Assembly: GCA_004194705.1 (NCBI GenBank) | Contig: SADC01001200.1 | Span: forward strand, 1 to 64,000 | Direction: 5' to 3' | Origin: Ditylenchus dipsaci | Lineage: Eukaryota > Nematoda > Chromadorea > Rhabditida > Anguinidae | Length of the DNA: 64,000 nucleotides | Shown: one piece after another, positions 10,354 to 22,200 of the stretch | How positions within the stretch are numbered: position 1 is the stretch's first letter | Layout of the letters: each line of letters starts with the position of its first letter | Made by a program: the position numbers and the translations under genes | The notes under the pieces: generated by a model | What the model was told of the DNA's origin: nothing | Seen by the model: the letters and a program-made list of their open reading frames with translations, nothing else | Database searches by the model: none

Positions 10354-11543
10354 TTAAAGTCTGTAAACTGCCCATTGGGGACATAAACACGCTCCTAGTA
10401 TCGAACACAGACTTTTAGATAGCACCAAATTATAGATACTCCATAAAAGATCTTTCACATAGACTTTAGATAACCCATAAAACAGTGTGGCTGTAATAAT
10501 TTTTGATGCTTTTGGTGAAAGAATGAAAAATAAATTAATAAAAAACAAGGATTCCGATTTTGCCTTTAGCTTTTCGAAAAAACCAAGATAGCTTTTAAAA
10601 GTATAAAATGGTTCATTTTTTGAAAAATTAAAAGGAAAATAGGAACTCCCGTTTTTTTCGGACTAGATTGATCAATCATTGATCAATGTTGGAACGATGA
10701 TCATGAAGGTTTTATCTGCATGAACTTAGTTTCTAACAGACCTCGTCTTCATTTTCTCTAGATCCACTTGTTTTGCTATTTTCATCATTCAACATCAACA
10801 GCAACAGACTTCCATTAGCATTGGCAGTCAATCTCTTTAGCAGTTCCACCTTGTCTGGTAGAGCTTGACTGGATGATGCATCGTTCCCACTTTTCACCTG
10901 CTTCTTCTGCTTCTGCATTTGTTTGTACATTCGACGGCGATAGTTGCCGACGGCTTGGGCTGAATTGACACGCTCTTCTTCCTCCACCATCGCCAAATCC
11001 TCTGGAGCATTAGTAGTCGTTCTGTTCAAGAACACAGGTATTTGTCCGGTGGAGTAATAGTTGCGACTATGGTCTGGTTGGTGATTGGCTGATGGCACTT
11101 TTTGCCATTTATGATGGGGCTTGGAGTGAGTCTGGCTGCCTATTGGAGGATGAGTAGTTTTGGGCGGAGATTGTGCAAAGTAGTTCCTGACGATAGATTG
11201 TTGAGGCACTATTTGAGCAGCGGGAGGTTGGGGTGAGGGAGATGGAGTGGTAGGGTTGAACAGAGAGAGTAGAGTAATGGGTGCCAAGGAGGTGAATGAG
11301 GGTGGAGGGGCAGGGTTGGGAACACTAGGGGTGGTGGCACAAAGGATGATGGTGGGGCTGGGGGTGTTGGAGATCCACTAAAGATGTTTCCAAATAAGTT
11401 GGGCACTGGAGCTGTAACACTCTAAAAATGATTCGAAGTTTTTTTTATAAACAATAAAAGCTTTGAAACAGGGTCAGTGAATTTGAGTGATAATTCAAAC
11501 GGAAAGCAATGATTTTAAACTTAAGATTACAGCATTTTCTGTA

Positions 11544-11698
11544 CAGTCGAACTTCTTTAAACCCGACCCCCAGTGGATCCATCTGAGGTTGTCGAGTTAT
11601 CGAGGTGTCGTTTTCCTTAAAGTGTCGAGTACCTGGCCAAATCAAGTGTCGGCAAGATGTCGAGTTGTCGAGTATATCGGATTAAAGAGATTCGACTG
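11544..11698. mobile_element. pogo-like MITE (left-arm copy)
   Basis: 155 bp, CAGTCGAACTTCTTTAAACC to ATTCGACTG with TA flanks; interior rich in GTCGAG. Counterpart 29062-29217 lies in intron 1 of the ground-like gene. Confidence 0.8.
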
Positions 11699-11899
11699 TA
11701 CCTGATAAATGCTTCCTAGATGTAGGCAAATGATTGCGGCTATTTGGCACACCTCCTTACTCATGAATGGCCATAACTTTTTTCTTTATTGAAAAAATGT
11801 GCAGTTGGTGTGATCTTGTAGCTAGTGTTAAAGTGTTAAATTACAGGAATACTGTATTTCAGGCTCATGCACATGACCTTATTTACATGGCTAAGTTAA

Positions 11900-14689
11900 A
11901 GGAGCATGTTCACGCAGTCACTTTCAATTGTTGCAATTTGAATTCCCGGGGACCAATCCTACAACTGGAATTTCACCACGAAATATTTTTTCAAATAAAT
12001 ATTTTTTGCTTTTCAAGCAAATTCCTTTTTTGTGGCCTGCTATTTTTGTTCCAAGTAACCCGCCTGCACCACCTGATCCGGTTTTATGTTTTTGTTTCAG
12101 GTAAATCGATTGTATTCAGAGTGTTAGTAGGGAACGCGATCGCATTCTTTCGCTTATAAGTGCTCCAAATTCTTATTAGATATGTTTTTCTAGTTAATTC
12201 GCCGTTCATTTCTTTTCTCTTGTGTGTCATTTTCAGGTTGTTTGCAAGCGCACTTTGGCTGATCAAGGACGCCCAGAAGTCGTGTTTCCAAACTCACAAC
12301 CCTCCAAAATAATCAGGAAGCCGAAGTTCGAAATGGGCAATCTGCTGAAACTGCCGCGACGGCTGCGGCTATCACTTCCGGAAAGGGCGAGGTCACCTAC
12401 CGCCTTTATGTCTGTTCAAGTTAGTGTCTGTCTCAATGTGCTCCAAATTTTCATTAGATAAGTTTTTTTGATCTTATTCGCCGTCCATTTCTTTTCTTTT
12501 GTTGATCCTTTTTAGGTTGTCTGTGTGAATTTTCTCATGTTTTTCACGTATGTCAGACCCTACAGGACGCTATCTCCTCACCTACTCTACTGGGACGAAA
12601 AGAAAGTGAAACTTGTGGATATCAGTCGTCATCAATGGTAATCAACAGTCGTTTAACGGTCATAAATGAAGTGAAAGTATCGAGAAAGCGACATAAAATG
12701 GTGGTTTAGTGAGTCACATCTATTTTAATGCTTGGTCGTCGGTAATAATTTTCCAAAATTAGGTATGAATAGCGCATTCCCGAAAGGAGGATCCCGCAAT
12801 AAGGTTTTGATCTCATTCTTGTTCCCCGTATACACATTGTGCTCATTAATTTCATATTTTCTTTTTATTCGCATAATACCACAAATTTAGAGTTGTGAGT
12901 GCATCCGACTCCCCAAAAACCAAAACATTGCAAATAGAGTACAAGTAGTTCAAGAACATCCTTTATTCGACAGCAGTCTCTCTATAACAGCGGTAAATCT
13001 GAAGATTAATAACAAACAAGGGTTTTCGTCTTTCTTGGAAACAGCCATGTTGCAGTCCACCTAGCGCACTTGTTTTTCTTGTCCAATGCCGGAAAGTTGT
13101 GTGCTTTCGCATAGCACATGTCTGAGCCAAGCATAGTGAGCATCTTCTTAGAAGGAAGCGACCCTGGCTGTGGCCTTAGTGAACTTCAATAACAATTTTT
13201 GTGGGTATGTTTGTACAGCGTGCCCAAGTTCCCTACAAATCAGGCTCTCTAGCTATGAAAGTCAACGAAAAGCGGTAAAAGGGTCACTCAAAGTTCTAAA
13301 AACACCTCCATACCCATACCATGATTTTTAAGTACAAGAAATAAGCGCTGAAAAAATTCATCTAAATTCTGACCCATGGGTCACTCTTATAATTTTGTTA
13401 ACTTTCAGAGGCGGAGAGCCAAAGAGACCCAAAGAGCCTAAAGAAGCATATTCACGCAGTCAAATTCAAATGGAAGCGGAGGGAACGTAGAGCCAAATTC
13501 ACAAACAAATTTGGTCACGCTCTACAAGAATGAGCGCATAAAAAGTTCATCCGAAGTCCCTCCCTCGTCAGACAGAGGCAACATATTCCTAAATAGCTGA
13601 AGAGACGCTGATGAGAAAAGCACGCGCTACTAAAGCAGCAAGGTTTTTCGGTCTCACTCAGCAAATTTTTGTAATTGCGGACATATTTTGGTCACAATGA
13701 GCAATTTCCCACGCCAGACGTCTTTGCGAGATATATAAAAGGAAGCAAGCGTATGATGAGAGTATTGTAAATGGCATCGGTGCGGCACGGGCAGCTACAC
13801 GCACGGCACCAGTGCCGGAATTTTCGAGGTCAGTGCCTTGAGGTGATGCCGATGAAAAACATTCTGAAATTTCCAACACTGAATGAAAGAGGAAATCAAT
13901 CAAATTTAATTAACTCGAGCTATCAAGACTTCTAGACGGCCACTTAACTTCGACATATCTCCATGCTCCACTGAATGATTGATCACCGCTTTAGAACCTG
14001 AAAAACAGCGAAGAAGCATGTCCATTAACAATCACACATTGTGAAGGCCACATAATTCTGAACTGATCTCCGATCCTAAAAAGGATCAACAAAAGAAAAG
14101 AAATGGACGGCGAATAAGATCAAAAAAACTTATCTAATGAAAATTTGGAGCACATTGAGACAGACACTAACTTGAACAGACATAAAGGCGGTAGGTGACC
14201 TCGCCCTTTCCGGAAGTGATAGCCGCAGCCGTCGCGGCAGTTTCAGCAGATTGCCCATTTCGAACTTCGGCTTCCTGATTATTTTGGAGGGTGTGAGTTT
14301 GGAAACACGACTTCTGGGCGTCCTTGATCAGCCAAAGTGCGCTTGCAAACAACCTGAAAATGACACACAAGAGAAAAGAAATGAACGGCGAATTAACTAG
14401 AAAAACATATCTAATAAGAATTTGGAGCACTTATAAGCGAAAGAATGCGATCGCGTTCCCTACTAACACTCTGAATACAATCGATTTACCTGAAACAAAA
14501 ACATAAAACCGGATCAGGTGGTGCAGGCGGGTTACTTGGAACAAAAATAGCAGGCCACAAAAAAGGAATTTGCTTGAAAAGCAAAAAATATTTATTTGAA
14601 AAAATATTTCGTGGTGAAATTCCAGTTGTAGGATTGGTCCCGGGAATTCAAATTGCAACAATTGAAAGTGACTGCGTGAACATGCTCCT
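11900..14689. mobile_element. 2.8-kb TTAA element with about 0.6-kb subterminal inverted repeats
   Basis: Ends AGGAGCATGTTCACGCAGTC and its complement, flanked by TTAA (11896-11899, 14690-14693). The outer 620 bp of both sides are inverted copies; 12540-14060 is unique. Each side carries two intron-like pyrimidine blocks starting ATTAGATA and ending TTTTCAG/TTTTTAG. Between them is a frame reading NNQEAEVRNGQSAETAATAA (Ala/Thr-rich) on one copy. No recognisable transposase. A GGCACCAGTGCCGG-rich hAT-like stretch lies at about 13765-13880. Counterpart at 25833-28860. Confidence 0.85.
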
Positions 14690-14703
14690 TTAAGTAAAAT
14701 TCT

Positions 14704-15231
14704 TAAAGCTACGTTCACATAATGTGTCGGCCCAAGCGTTAATCTAAGCGTATTTTTAACGAGAGAAGGACTAAATTTTTTTCATTTCTTGGAAAAAAAT
14801 TCTGTTTGTACAATTTTGTAGCTAAGATTCATGGCTTCAAAATGAACTATTAACAAGCTATATCTGATATAACTTTGTCGAGGGACGACCTGATTGCGTA
14901 CCTGAGCATTTTTATCTAATACTTTCTTATCACATATAGCTTGTTAATAGATCATTTTGAGGCCCTGAATCTCAGCTACCAAATGGTGCAAACATAATTT
15001 TTTTAATATTACCCATAATTTTTACCCTCTAGAACCACTATTGCCGTCAGCCAACGAAAGAGAAGACACACCATTGCAACAAGTACGTTTTTAAGATACG
15101 TTCGCATAAATTCGCGTACTTTTTAACGCGGAAGGGCTGTAATTTTTTTCATCGCTTGAAAAAAATTATGTTTGCACCATTTGGTAGCTGAGATTCAGGG
15201 CCTCAAAATGATCTATTAACAAGCTATATGG
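14704..15231. repeat. Rearranged remains of the intron-1 MITE and the exon-1 tail
   Basis: 14704-15014 is the reverse complement of much of the MITE at 25451-25815. At 15028 the sequence turns round at TCTAGA: 15028-15083 carries the last 56 nt of exon 1 and 15084-15231 the MITE start, both in the orientation of the right arm. This is a local inversion with partial duplication of the CAAGCTATATG segment. Confidence 0.85.
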
Positions 15232-15235
15232 GGTA

Positions 15236-16209
15236 CGTGACGTTTCCCGCCCGGCCGTTTCCCGCCCGACCGTTTCCCGCCCGACCGTTTCCCGCCGGCC
15301 GTTTCCGCCCGACCGTTTCCCGCCCTGGGACGTTTCCCGCCCTAGATTTTTTTAACCTCAATGACCGTTTATTACCGAAAAACAATAATGCGCGCAGCTT
15401 TTCGTCCTCAGGGATGTTTCTTCATACAATTTGTCATGTACTTTTCGACCCTACTTGGATATACCACCTTCCCCCCCTCAAATGGATTTTTTTTGAAAGT
15501 GTTTCCAAACACCTATATCGACTCAAAATCGTCTCAGGAGTTCAAAAAAGGCATAATTTCTGAGTTCTGGTCAATAAAAAATTGAGTTTTGAGCATTTTG
15601 AAATCTCGACCATATGACTGTCTTACCCTTTTTTCAACATGGGACTTGCAAAAAAACCTCTAAGTACATTGCTGATCAAGAGTCTTGCTCGGAATTATGT
15701 CTGAGGTAAGTGAATGGGCGCATCTCTAACCAATTAAGCCCCTGCGCCCTCTTCGGGGGCGCAGGGGCTTGGTTGCTTGGGTTGAGATGCGCACACCCAC
15801 GTACCTTAGACGAAAATCACTCGAAAGTGACTCTGGATGCATAAAACATACCAGAGTTTATTTATGCGGTAGGCCCCAGTTTTCAAAACTATGGTTCAAC
15901 ATCTTCCTTTTTAAACAAAATAGGACTCTAATTGGCCTTTTTATCACCTTCAAACAGGCTAATCCTCTTAAAGTGGTCAAAATGGGTAATTTTGGATAGT
16001 GCCAAAACTTAACTTTTTATTGACCAGAACTCAAAACATTTATATAACCATTTATACTCAGGTCGGGAAACGTCCTAGGGCGGGAAAACGTCCCAGGGCG
16101 GAAAACGCCGGGCGGGAAACGGTCGGGCGGGAAACGGCCGGGCGGGAAACGGCCGGCGGGAAACGGCTCCGGGCGGAAATGTCCTGGGCGGGAAACGTCC
16201 GTGTCCCGT
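15236..16209. mobile_element. Foldback MULE-like element with minisatellite ends
   Basis: Left end GGGTACGTGACGTTTCCCG followed by repeated CGTTTCCCGCCCGGC; right end is the inverse (GGGAAACGTCCGTGTCCC). The centre is a GC-rich hairpin at 15737-15770 (AGCCCCTGCGCCC/GGGCGCAGGGGCT). The tip matches elements at 45166 (GGGACACGGAC) and about 48066 (GGGTACGCGAC). The flanks do not match each other, as expected if insertion was accompanied by the adjacent inversion. The long Pro/Arg/Phe frames are translations of the repeat. Confidence 0.8.
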
Positions 16210-16514
16210 TCTAGACGATCATCATCCACAAACACCTGTTCATTAGTACTGCTTTTAGTTCGACCAGCTGATTTGGCTGAGACGGAATACTTGTTAAGGT
16301 TAGCAAGCAGTTTGGACTTCAACTGGTCGGCGGCGTCAGAAATAAAGCGTTCAGCTGGTGCTTCTCTGAGATTCTGATCTCTGGCTGGTGGCCCAAAGAT
16401 GCTACCGTGTGAGTCAAAGAGTTGTGCGTTTATGTAGCAAATTTTGATGGAAACTACTATGAAAATAAAACGAAACACAAAAGTTTGTGAATAAACTACT
16501 TTTTTGGAGATCAT

Positions 16515-17495
16515 GGAGAGCTATTAAGAAGTTCGAACCATAAAGCTAAAAAATAAAAATAGAGTTGCCAACAGTTACTTTGACCCCACAAAACACGCAC
16601 ACAACACATACATTTTACGGGCTAATACCTTTTTTATACTTAACAAAACAACTTAACAATAATTAACAAAAACAGATGCTTTATGTAAAGATTACAAAAG
16701 AAACGACATCCAACTCGTCTTAATTCAGACTCGCCCTGATTCCAACTGTCAACTGTAACTAAACTCACACAATAGTTCAAATCTAGATACAAGCAAATGC
16801 TTATTTGAATTTGCTAACATTGATCAAGCAAAGTTCTGTTAGGAGAACTCATTTCTAGCATGCCCTGAAATTCGATGCATGAAAACATATCTTTTAGAAG
16901 AACAATGTAACTTCGATCAAAAGCAAGAAAAAATATGTTTGAGCCCGTCATAACGTACTGGTCTACCCTTCATCTAAGCAAAACCTAAAAAATTAGGAGA
17001 AAACACATTCTATTCCATCCTAACATACGTTGGCCTACTCTGCGCCTGAGCCAAAAACATCAGGGCGACCAAAAGTTGCGGTTGGGACGAATTGGGTTTT
17101 TACCGAAAAAGTACCAAATTTAGTTGAATATTGATAGATTATTGAGCTTCATTGGAAAACGAACACATTGAAAAAATGGAAATTTGCACTCAACCCTTTC
17201 GCTTTCATGAATTGTTTATTGTTGACCAGAGGGGGATGTGCCCTCCTTGACACCTCTTCAAACCAGCTCTCTTTAACTACCCATCTTTTCACTTGTACAA
17301 TAGAGTCTGTCACTACTGGAGAAGAAGGATAGGTTACTTGAATAGTTAGGCTTTACTTGAAAGGTGCGAATTAATAACGATAACTTTTTAAAGCAGTCAA
17401 ATTAATACCAAAAGAGCAAAACAACAATAGACAAAGGGAAGTATTCTTTTTTTTTATATTATTTTAGAATTCCGATTTTTTTAAATTTCACTTAG
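16515..17495. other. Inverted copy of the ground-like 5' region
   Basis: Mirrors 24104-25084: 5' leader, the TATA-like element and about 0.9 kb upstream. No gene of its own seen. Confidence 0.7.
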
Positions 17496-17734
17496 AGGGG
17501 CATGCTCACCTGTTTAAATTTATCCCCACCAATTCAATTTTTTCCAATTTTTTTTTCGAACCATTAGACTTCTGTACGCATTTTTTGGCTTGGTTTCTAA
17601 CAAAACAAGGCCTATAATCTAATTTTTTGGTATAGTTTTGTTAGAAATCAAGTTGAAAAATGCGTAAAGAAGTTCAATAATTCAGAAAAATATTTTAATT
17701 GGCGGGGACAAATTTAAACAGGTGAGCATGCCCT
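17496..17734. mobile_element. TTAA MITE (left-arm copy)
   Basis: Ends AGGGGCATGCTCACCTG and inverse; GGCGGGGAC box at about 17701; core ACTTCTGTACGCA...TTTCTAACAAAAC shared with MITEs at 40231, 51815 and 60044. The left flank is TTAG (a mutated TTAA), the right flank TTAA at 17735. Counterpart 23866-24103. Confidence 0.85.
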
Positions 17735-18929
17735 TTAAAAATCTTTTTCTCTTCGATACCGAAAAAAGCAAAACAATAAGCACTGAATCAAACGGAATTT
17801 TTACTTAAAAAGGGTTGAAATGTTGGTTTAAGTGAAAAGCTAATTAAGTAAAAAGCACAAATGTCACATGCTGAGCAGAGGTCATACTTTTAGTTTAAAA
17901 AGGTTTTGGTCACCTTCGCCTTCAATGGCTTAAAACATGGCACAGTCGACTTTTTCCATAACGTGCCCTGAGACTGGTAGCTATGGGTATGTTATAAGAT
18001 ATGAAAAAAGTCGACTGTGGAATAGACATTATCGGGAAAAACAGAATGACGAAATCCTGTTGACTCATTGAGAGTAATCGCCGATTTTAGACGAGTCTGA
18101 TAATTACGTTTTACTGGAAAGGTGTAGTTATTTACCTACAACCATAGTGGGGCACATTTATGAAATTTGGACGGCGTACCGTCTCTGTCTTTTGAGATTT
18201 TTTCCGGCCGTCCTGCCTGCCGTCCGATTTTAAAAATTCCCCGTCCGGCCTGCCGGCCGTTCACCGTCCATAACATAAAATGTTTTATTTGAATAATAGA
18301 ACGGTAGTAGACCATAATGGGCACCGTAATTATAAAAATGTTTTTCTTGTCATAACTTGAAATTGAACCAACTTTCAATTAAACTTCTCCATGGCACACC
18401 TTCGAACGATATTTAATTTAGTCAAATTCAATCTTATATTTGTCACCATATACAAACTTAGAGATAATCATCGGTATTTTCGGTATTTTTGAAAAAAGGG
18501 CATATTGGTGTGAAATACTTAGCTAGAAAATTTTTAGGTCGTTTTTTGATGTAATTATAAATTCTGATATTAAGAAAAAAAAGTCATTTTCAAAATATAA
18601 AACTTTGTCATTTTCATGAAAAACTTAATCTCGCTCAAACTTTTTGATTATTTTTATTTATTAAAGTGATTGTAACTGTCCAGTGTCCACCCATTTTCTG
18701 AAACTTCTTCAAGCCATCTTGTGTAGTATTTTTAAAGCTTTTTTAGTGTGAACAAAAAGTTTGAAGAAGGACCGAAATTTCGATTTCACCCATTACACTT
18801 TGAAATCTGGACAAACCAGAAACCCTTTCCTGGGCTCAAGTGGATATCTACCTGGCTGGCCTGTAAAATTATGGTTTGTTAAAAATCAAAAACAAACCAT
18901 GATCTATCACCAAAAGTTGTGTAATAATT
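17735..18929. other. Arm sequence, no gene; GC-rich minisatellite at about 18190-18270
   Basis: Contains a GCCGTCCTGCC/GTCCGGCCTGCCGG-like tandem (18190-18270; counterpart about 23080-23160). The open frame across it is a repeat artefact. A symmetric GTCGACTTTTTCCATA/TATGAAAAAAGTCGAC pair lies at about 17947-18017. Confidence 0.5.
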
Positions 18930-19203
18930 GGAAATATAATAAAAATTGCCCCATTTGCCGGAAAAGTTGCCCCATTTTCCAGAAAAGTTGCCCCATTTTC
19001 AAATTTCCAATCAAAAAGCAGAAAAGTTGCCCCATTTGCCACAAAAGTCTCCCCATTTTCTAATTTCCAGTCAAAAAGCAGAAAAGTTGCCCCATTGGCC
19101 AGAAAAGTTGCCCCATTTGGACATTTCATGTTGTTTTGCCATCTTGTTTACGTTGGCGTTGTTCGTTTTTCGTTGTTGTTGCGTCGTTTGCAATTGCTTC
19201 CAA
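18930..19203. mobile_element. Truncated copy of the SWIM-type MULE end
   Basis: Starts at the MULE tip (GGAAATATAAT...TTGCCCCATTTGCCGG) next to GTAATAATT, the inverse of the TSD at 22415. The TTGCCCCATTTGCC minisatellite follows, then the sequence reaches the CNC of the SWIM coding region and stops at 19203, where homology to the right arm ends. Confidence 0.85.
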
Positions 19204-22200
19204 GTTTGCAATTGCTTGCAATTGCTTTCGTTTGCAATTGCTTTCTGCAATTGCTTCCAAAATTGCTTTTCCGATAGATAACAGACTGAGGCTCATTTTG
19301 ATACTAATTCACTAGTAAAAAAGTCAAGTGCGAAAAAATTTTGCGTAAAAAAAGCCAGGTACGACAAAAATACGATACGACTACGACTCGTATTTTAGCT
19401 CGTACTACGAGTACGAATACGAAATACGAGACCAAAAAATAAGAGGTACGAGATACGACTACGAGTACGAGAGCAAAAAAATGAAGGTACGAAGTACGAG
19501 TACGACAAAATTAAAAAATTCCGACCACTGCATAGGGTCCTTTAGGACTTTTGTACCATTTTGTTTGCGCCTTTTGAATTTTACTTTTTTTAGCTGTCTG
19601 GTGAATGTTTTTAAACATTTTTAGCTGTTTTAAAACTTTTCAAAATTAAGGCGAAGCCTTAATTTTGTTAGGGTGGTATTTAATTTTGCTGCCAAAAATT
19701 TGAATTATGCTGCCAAAATCTTTAATTTTGCTGCCAAATCAAATCTGCTGCCAAAAATTTGAATTTTGCTGCCAAAAAATTTGAATTTTGCTGCCAAAAA
19801 TTTGAATTTTGCTGCCAAATCCATTTTTTTTGCCAAAAATTTGAATTTCGCTGCCAAAAATTTAAATTTTGCTGCCAAAAATTTGAAATTTGCTGCCAAA
19901 AATTTGAAATTTGCCGCCAATTTATCCCTATTCAGTTTTTTGTTAGGACTGTTAGACTGTTAAACCGAGGGCTGAAAAAAAAGGAACAAAAGAAAGAAGA
20001 TACCTAGGGCCAGAGCGAAGGATGACAGCACCAACAGAGAAGAGAGCCATAATTTTTTAAACCGAGGGCTGAAAAAAAAGGAACAAAAGAAAGAAGATAC
20101 CTAGGGCCAGAGCGAAGGATGACAGCACCAACAGAGAAGAGAGCCATAATTTTTTAAACCGAGGGCTTTTAGGAATCTATTTTGTTAGGACTGGCTTAAA
20201 TTAGGACTGGTTTGTTAGCACTGGCTTAATTTTGTTAGGACTGGCTTTTTGTTAGGACTTACTGGCTTACGTTAGGACTGGCTTAAATGTGTATTCTTGA
20301 CTGCAAAATATATAAAACAAGGGCATGAGTCGCCTTGTAGCATACCTACCCGCTACCTGCCATACCTACATACACCACATGTCAGCCTACATACTCCTTT
20401 TAACTAACTACCTACCCTACTTAACAACTTACTTAGTTTCCATCGTCAAAAAATTATGCTACCTCAAAAAAGCGCTCTGTTACGCCCCTCGTCTCAGCCA
20501 TAGCTGTCGATCAAAATGAGATTGTGAGAAAATAATGATCCTGGGCTGAGTTATAAAAATTGAAAATCATGACATCATCCGAATACTATGTGAAGATTTA
20601 AAAAGGCTTAAATTCAAGAAAATATCATAAAAATTACCTAACGTCTACGCAACGGGTATATTTGCACCGGATTGTTTTTTAAACTTAGATAAAAACAGAT
20701 TTTAGAGTGAAAAACTTACTGAAAATCCAGAAAAATATTGCGAGGAAAATATACATTTTCCTCGCCAGGAAAGCTAAGAATTTCGACATCACACCATATT
20801 CGTGTTAAGTATGGTCAATATAAATGTCCCTTCTGATTCGTGATTCACTGTAAAATAAGAAAATCTGCTAGCAAAAATAATATTTCGTTTAAATGTTTGT
20901 TGTCTCGAGCGGATTTTGGAATTTCACAGTCAGTTTTTAACTTTTTTCAGCAGATTTCAAAAGTTTAAGGCAAAAACATACAGATTCGGGTTCAGCGTGT
21001 AAAATTAGGTCTAGAAGCTGTGTTTAAAAAAACATAAATAGAAGTTCACCTCGCCCTGGGCCATGTCTTCCAATTCAAATTGAAAAAATTCAACCGATCA
21101 TTAAACTGGGCTTAATTCAGCCATTTTTATGAACAGTTTGTCAAATATTTTTCTGCAGATGTTTTTAAAATCAAATTTCACATAGGAACTCATTTTACGA
21201 AACTGTGATGCGAAATATAAAAACGATCTAACCAGCAGAGGGTGATGTCGTTGTGCAGGTGCGGGTCGAGGTACGGGTCGAGGTGTAGGTGTTGGCTGAT
21301 GTGAGAACACGTCTTTGACTGAGTTTTATTTTAATCGGCCAGGCAAGTAGATGTTTACCTACTTAGGGTGTACCTACCCACGTTTTTTCACTCTGGGTGA
21401 TTGGAATCTTAATGTTAGTATTATCAAACACAACTCCCTACACGATTTTATGTCAGAATTAGTGGTTCATTTTTTTATTTTGACAAAATTAATTTTTTAG
21501 GCTATTTAGGGAAGTAATGTATTTAATTTAACAGAGCCAGATCGAAAAACGGGGGGGGGGGTCTGGCTCTATTAAAATAAATAAGGTATCCATCTAACCA
21601 GGCTTTATCCGCCCAGGGTTTTGGGATTCGGTAAATTTTTTTGCAATTTTGGTCCTGTTAAACCTAATTATTACGGAAGACAATTAAAAATTGCCCCATT
21701 TGCCGGAAAAGTTGCCCCATTTTCGAATTTCCAATCAAAAAGCAGAAAAGTTGCCCCATTGGCCAGAAAAGTTGCCCCATTTGCCACAAAAGTTGCCCCA
21801 TTTGCCACAAAAGTTGCCCCATTGGCCGGATTTTCAAATTCACGATCTCTTATACTGTCATTACATTGTTTTACATACTAGTAGCTCTCAAAGTTTCACA
21901 GCACCACTCAAAACAACAACTGACTTTATTCAACAACAATTGACAACACTTCAAAGACAACAAATTCAATAACATAAATCAGTCAATAACCAGGGCGCTT
22001 CCCTCTCTTGCCCTGCGCTTTCTTCCTCGCTTCCTCTTCTCTCCTAGCGGCACATCGGTAATTTCTTCTGGATACTCCTGCAGTCCATCTCTGCACATCA
22101 TCATCAGGGAATGTTTGCAGAAGAAACGATCTTTCATCCCTTGGAAGCAATTGCAAACGACGCAACAACAACGAAAAACGAACAACGCCAACGTAAACAA

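Larger units (their letters stand above)
10742..16514 (-). pseudogene. Broken inverted copy of ground-like gene exons 1-2
   Basis: Exon 1 begins at ATG 16514 and matches the intact gene down to a TCTAGA at 16210. The missing 3' part of exon 1 is present but inverted at 15028-15083, and a foldback element fills the gap, so the frame runs into GRFPPGRFPPDRF repeat-derived sequence. Exon 2 (10742-11421) has lost one C/G in a C-run relative to the right copy (680 against 681 nt), shifting the frame. Exons 3-6 were never copied. The promoter-like TATA is also duplicated (about 16632). It cannot encode the ground-like protein. Confidence 0.9.
9340..19203 (-). repeat. Left arm of giant inverted duplication
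   Basis: The reverse complement of 22141-31405 over its whole length, with very few substitutions. Differences are discrete: it lacks the MITEs at 23325-23575 and 26580-26811 and has a rearrangement plus a foldback insertion at 15028-16209. The outer end (9340) falls inside a TTAA element, the inner end (19203) inside a MULE. It carries copies of exons 1-2 of the ground-like gene only. It is either a real segmental inverted duplication or an assembly/haplotype artefact; the independent insertions in each arm favour reality. Confidence 0.93.
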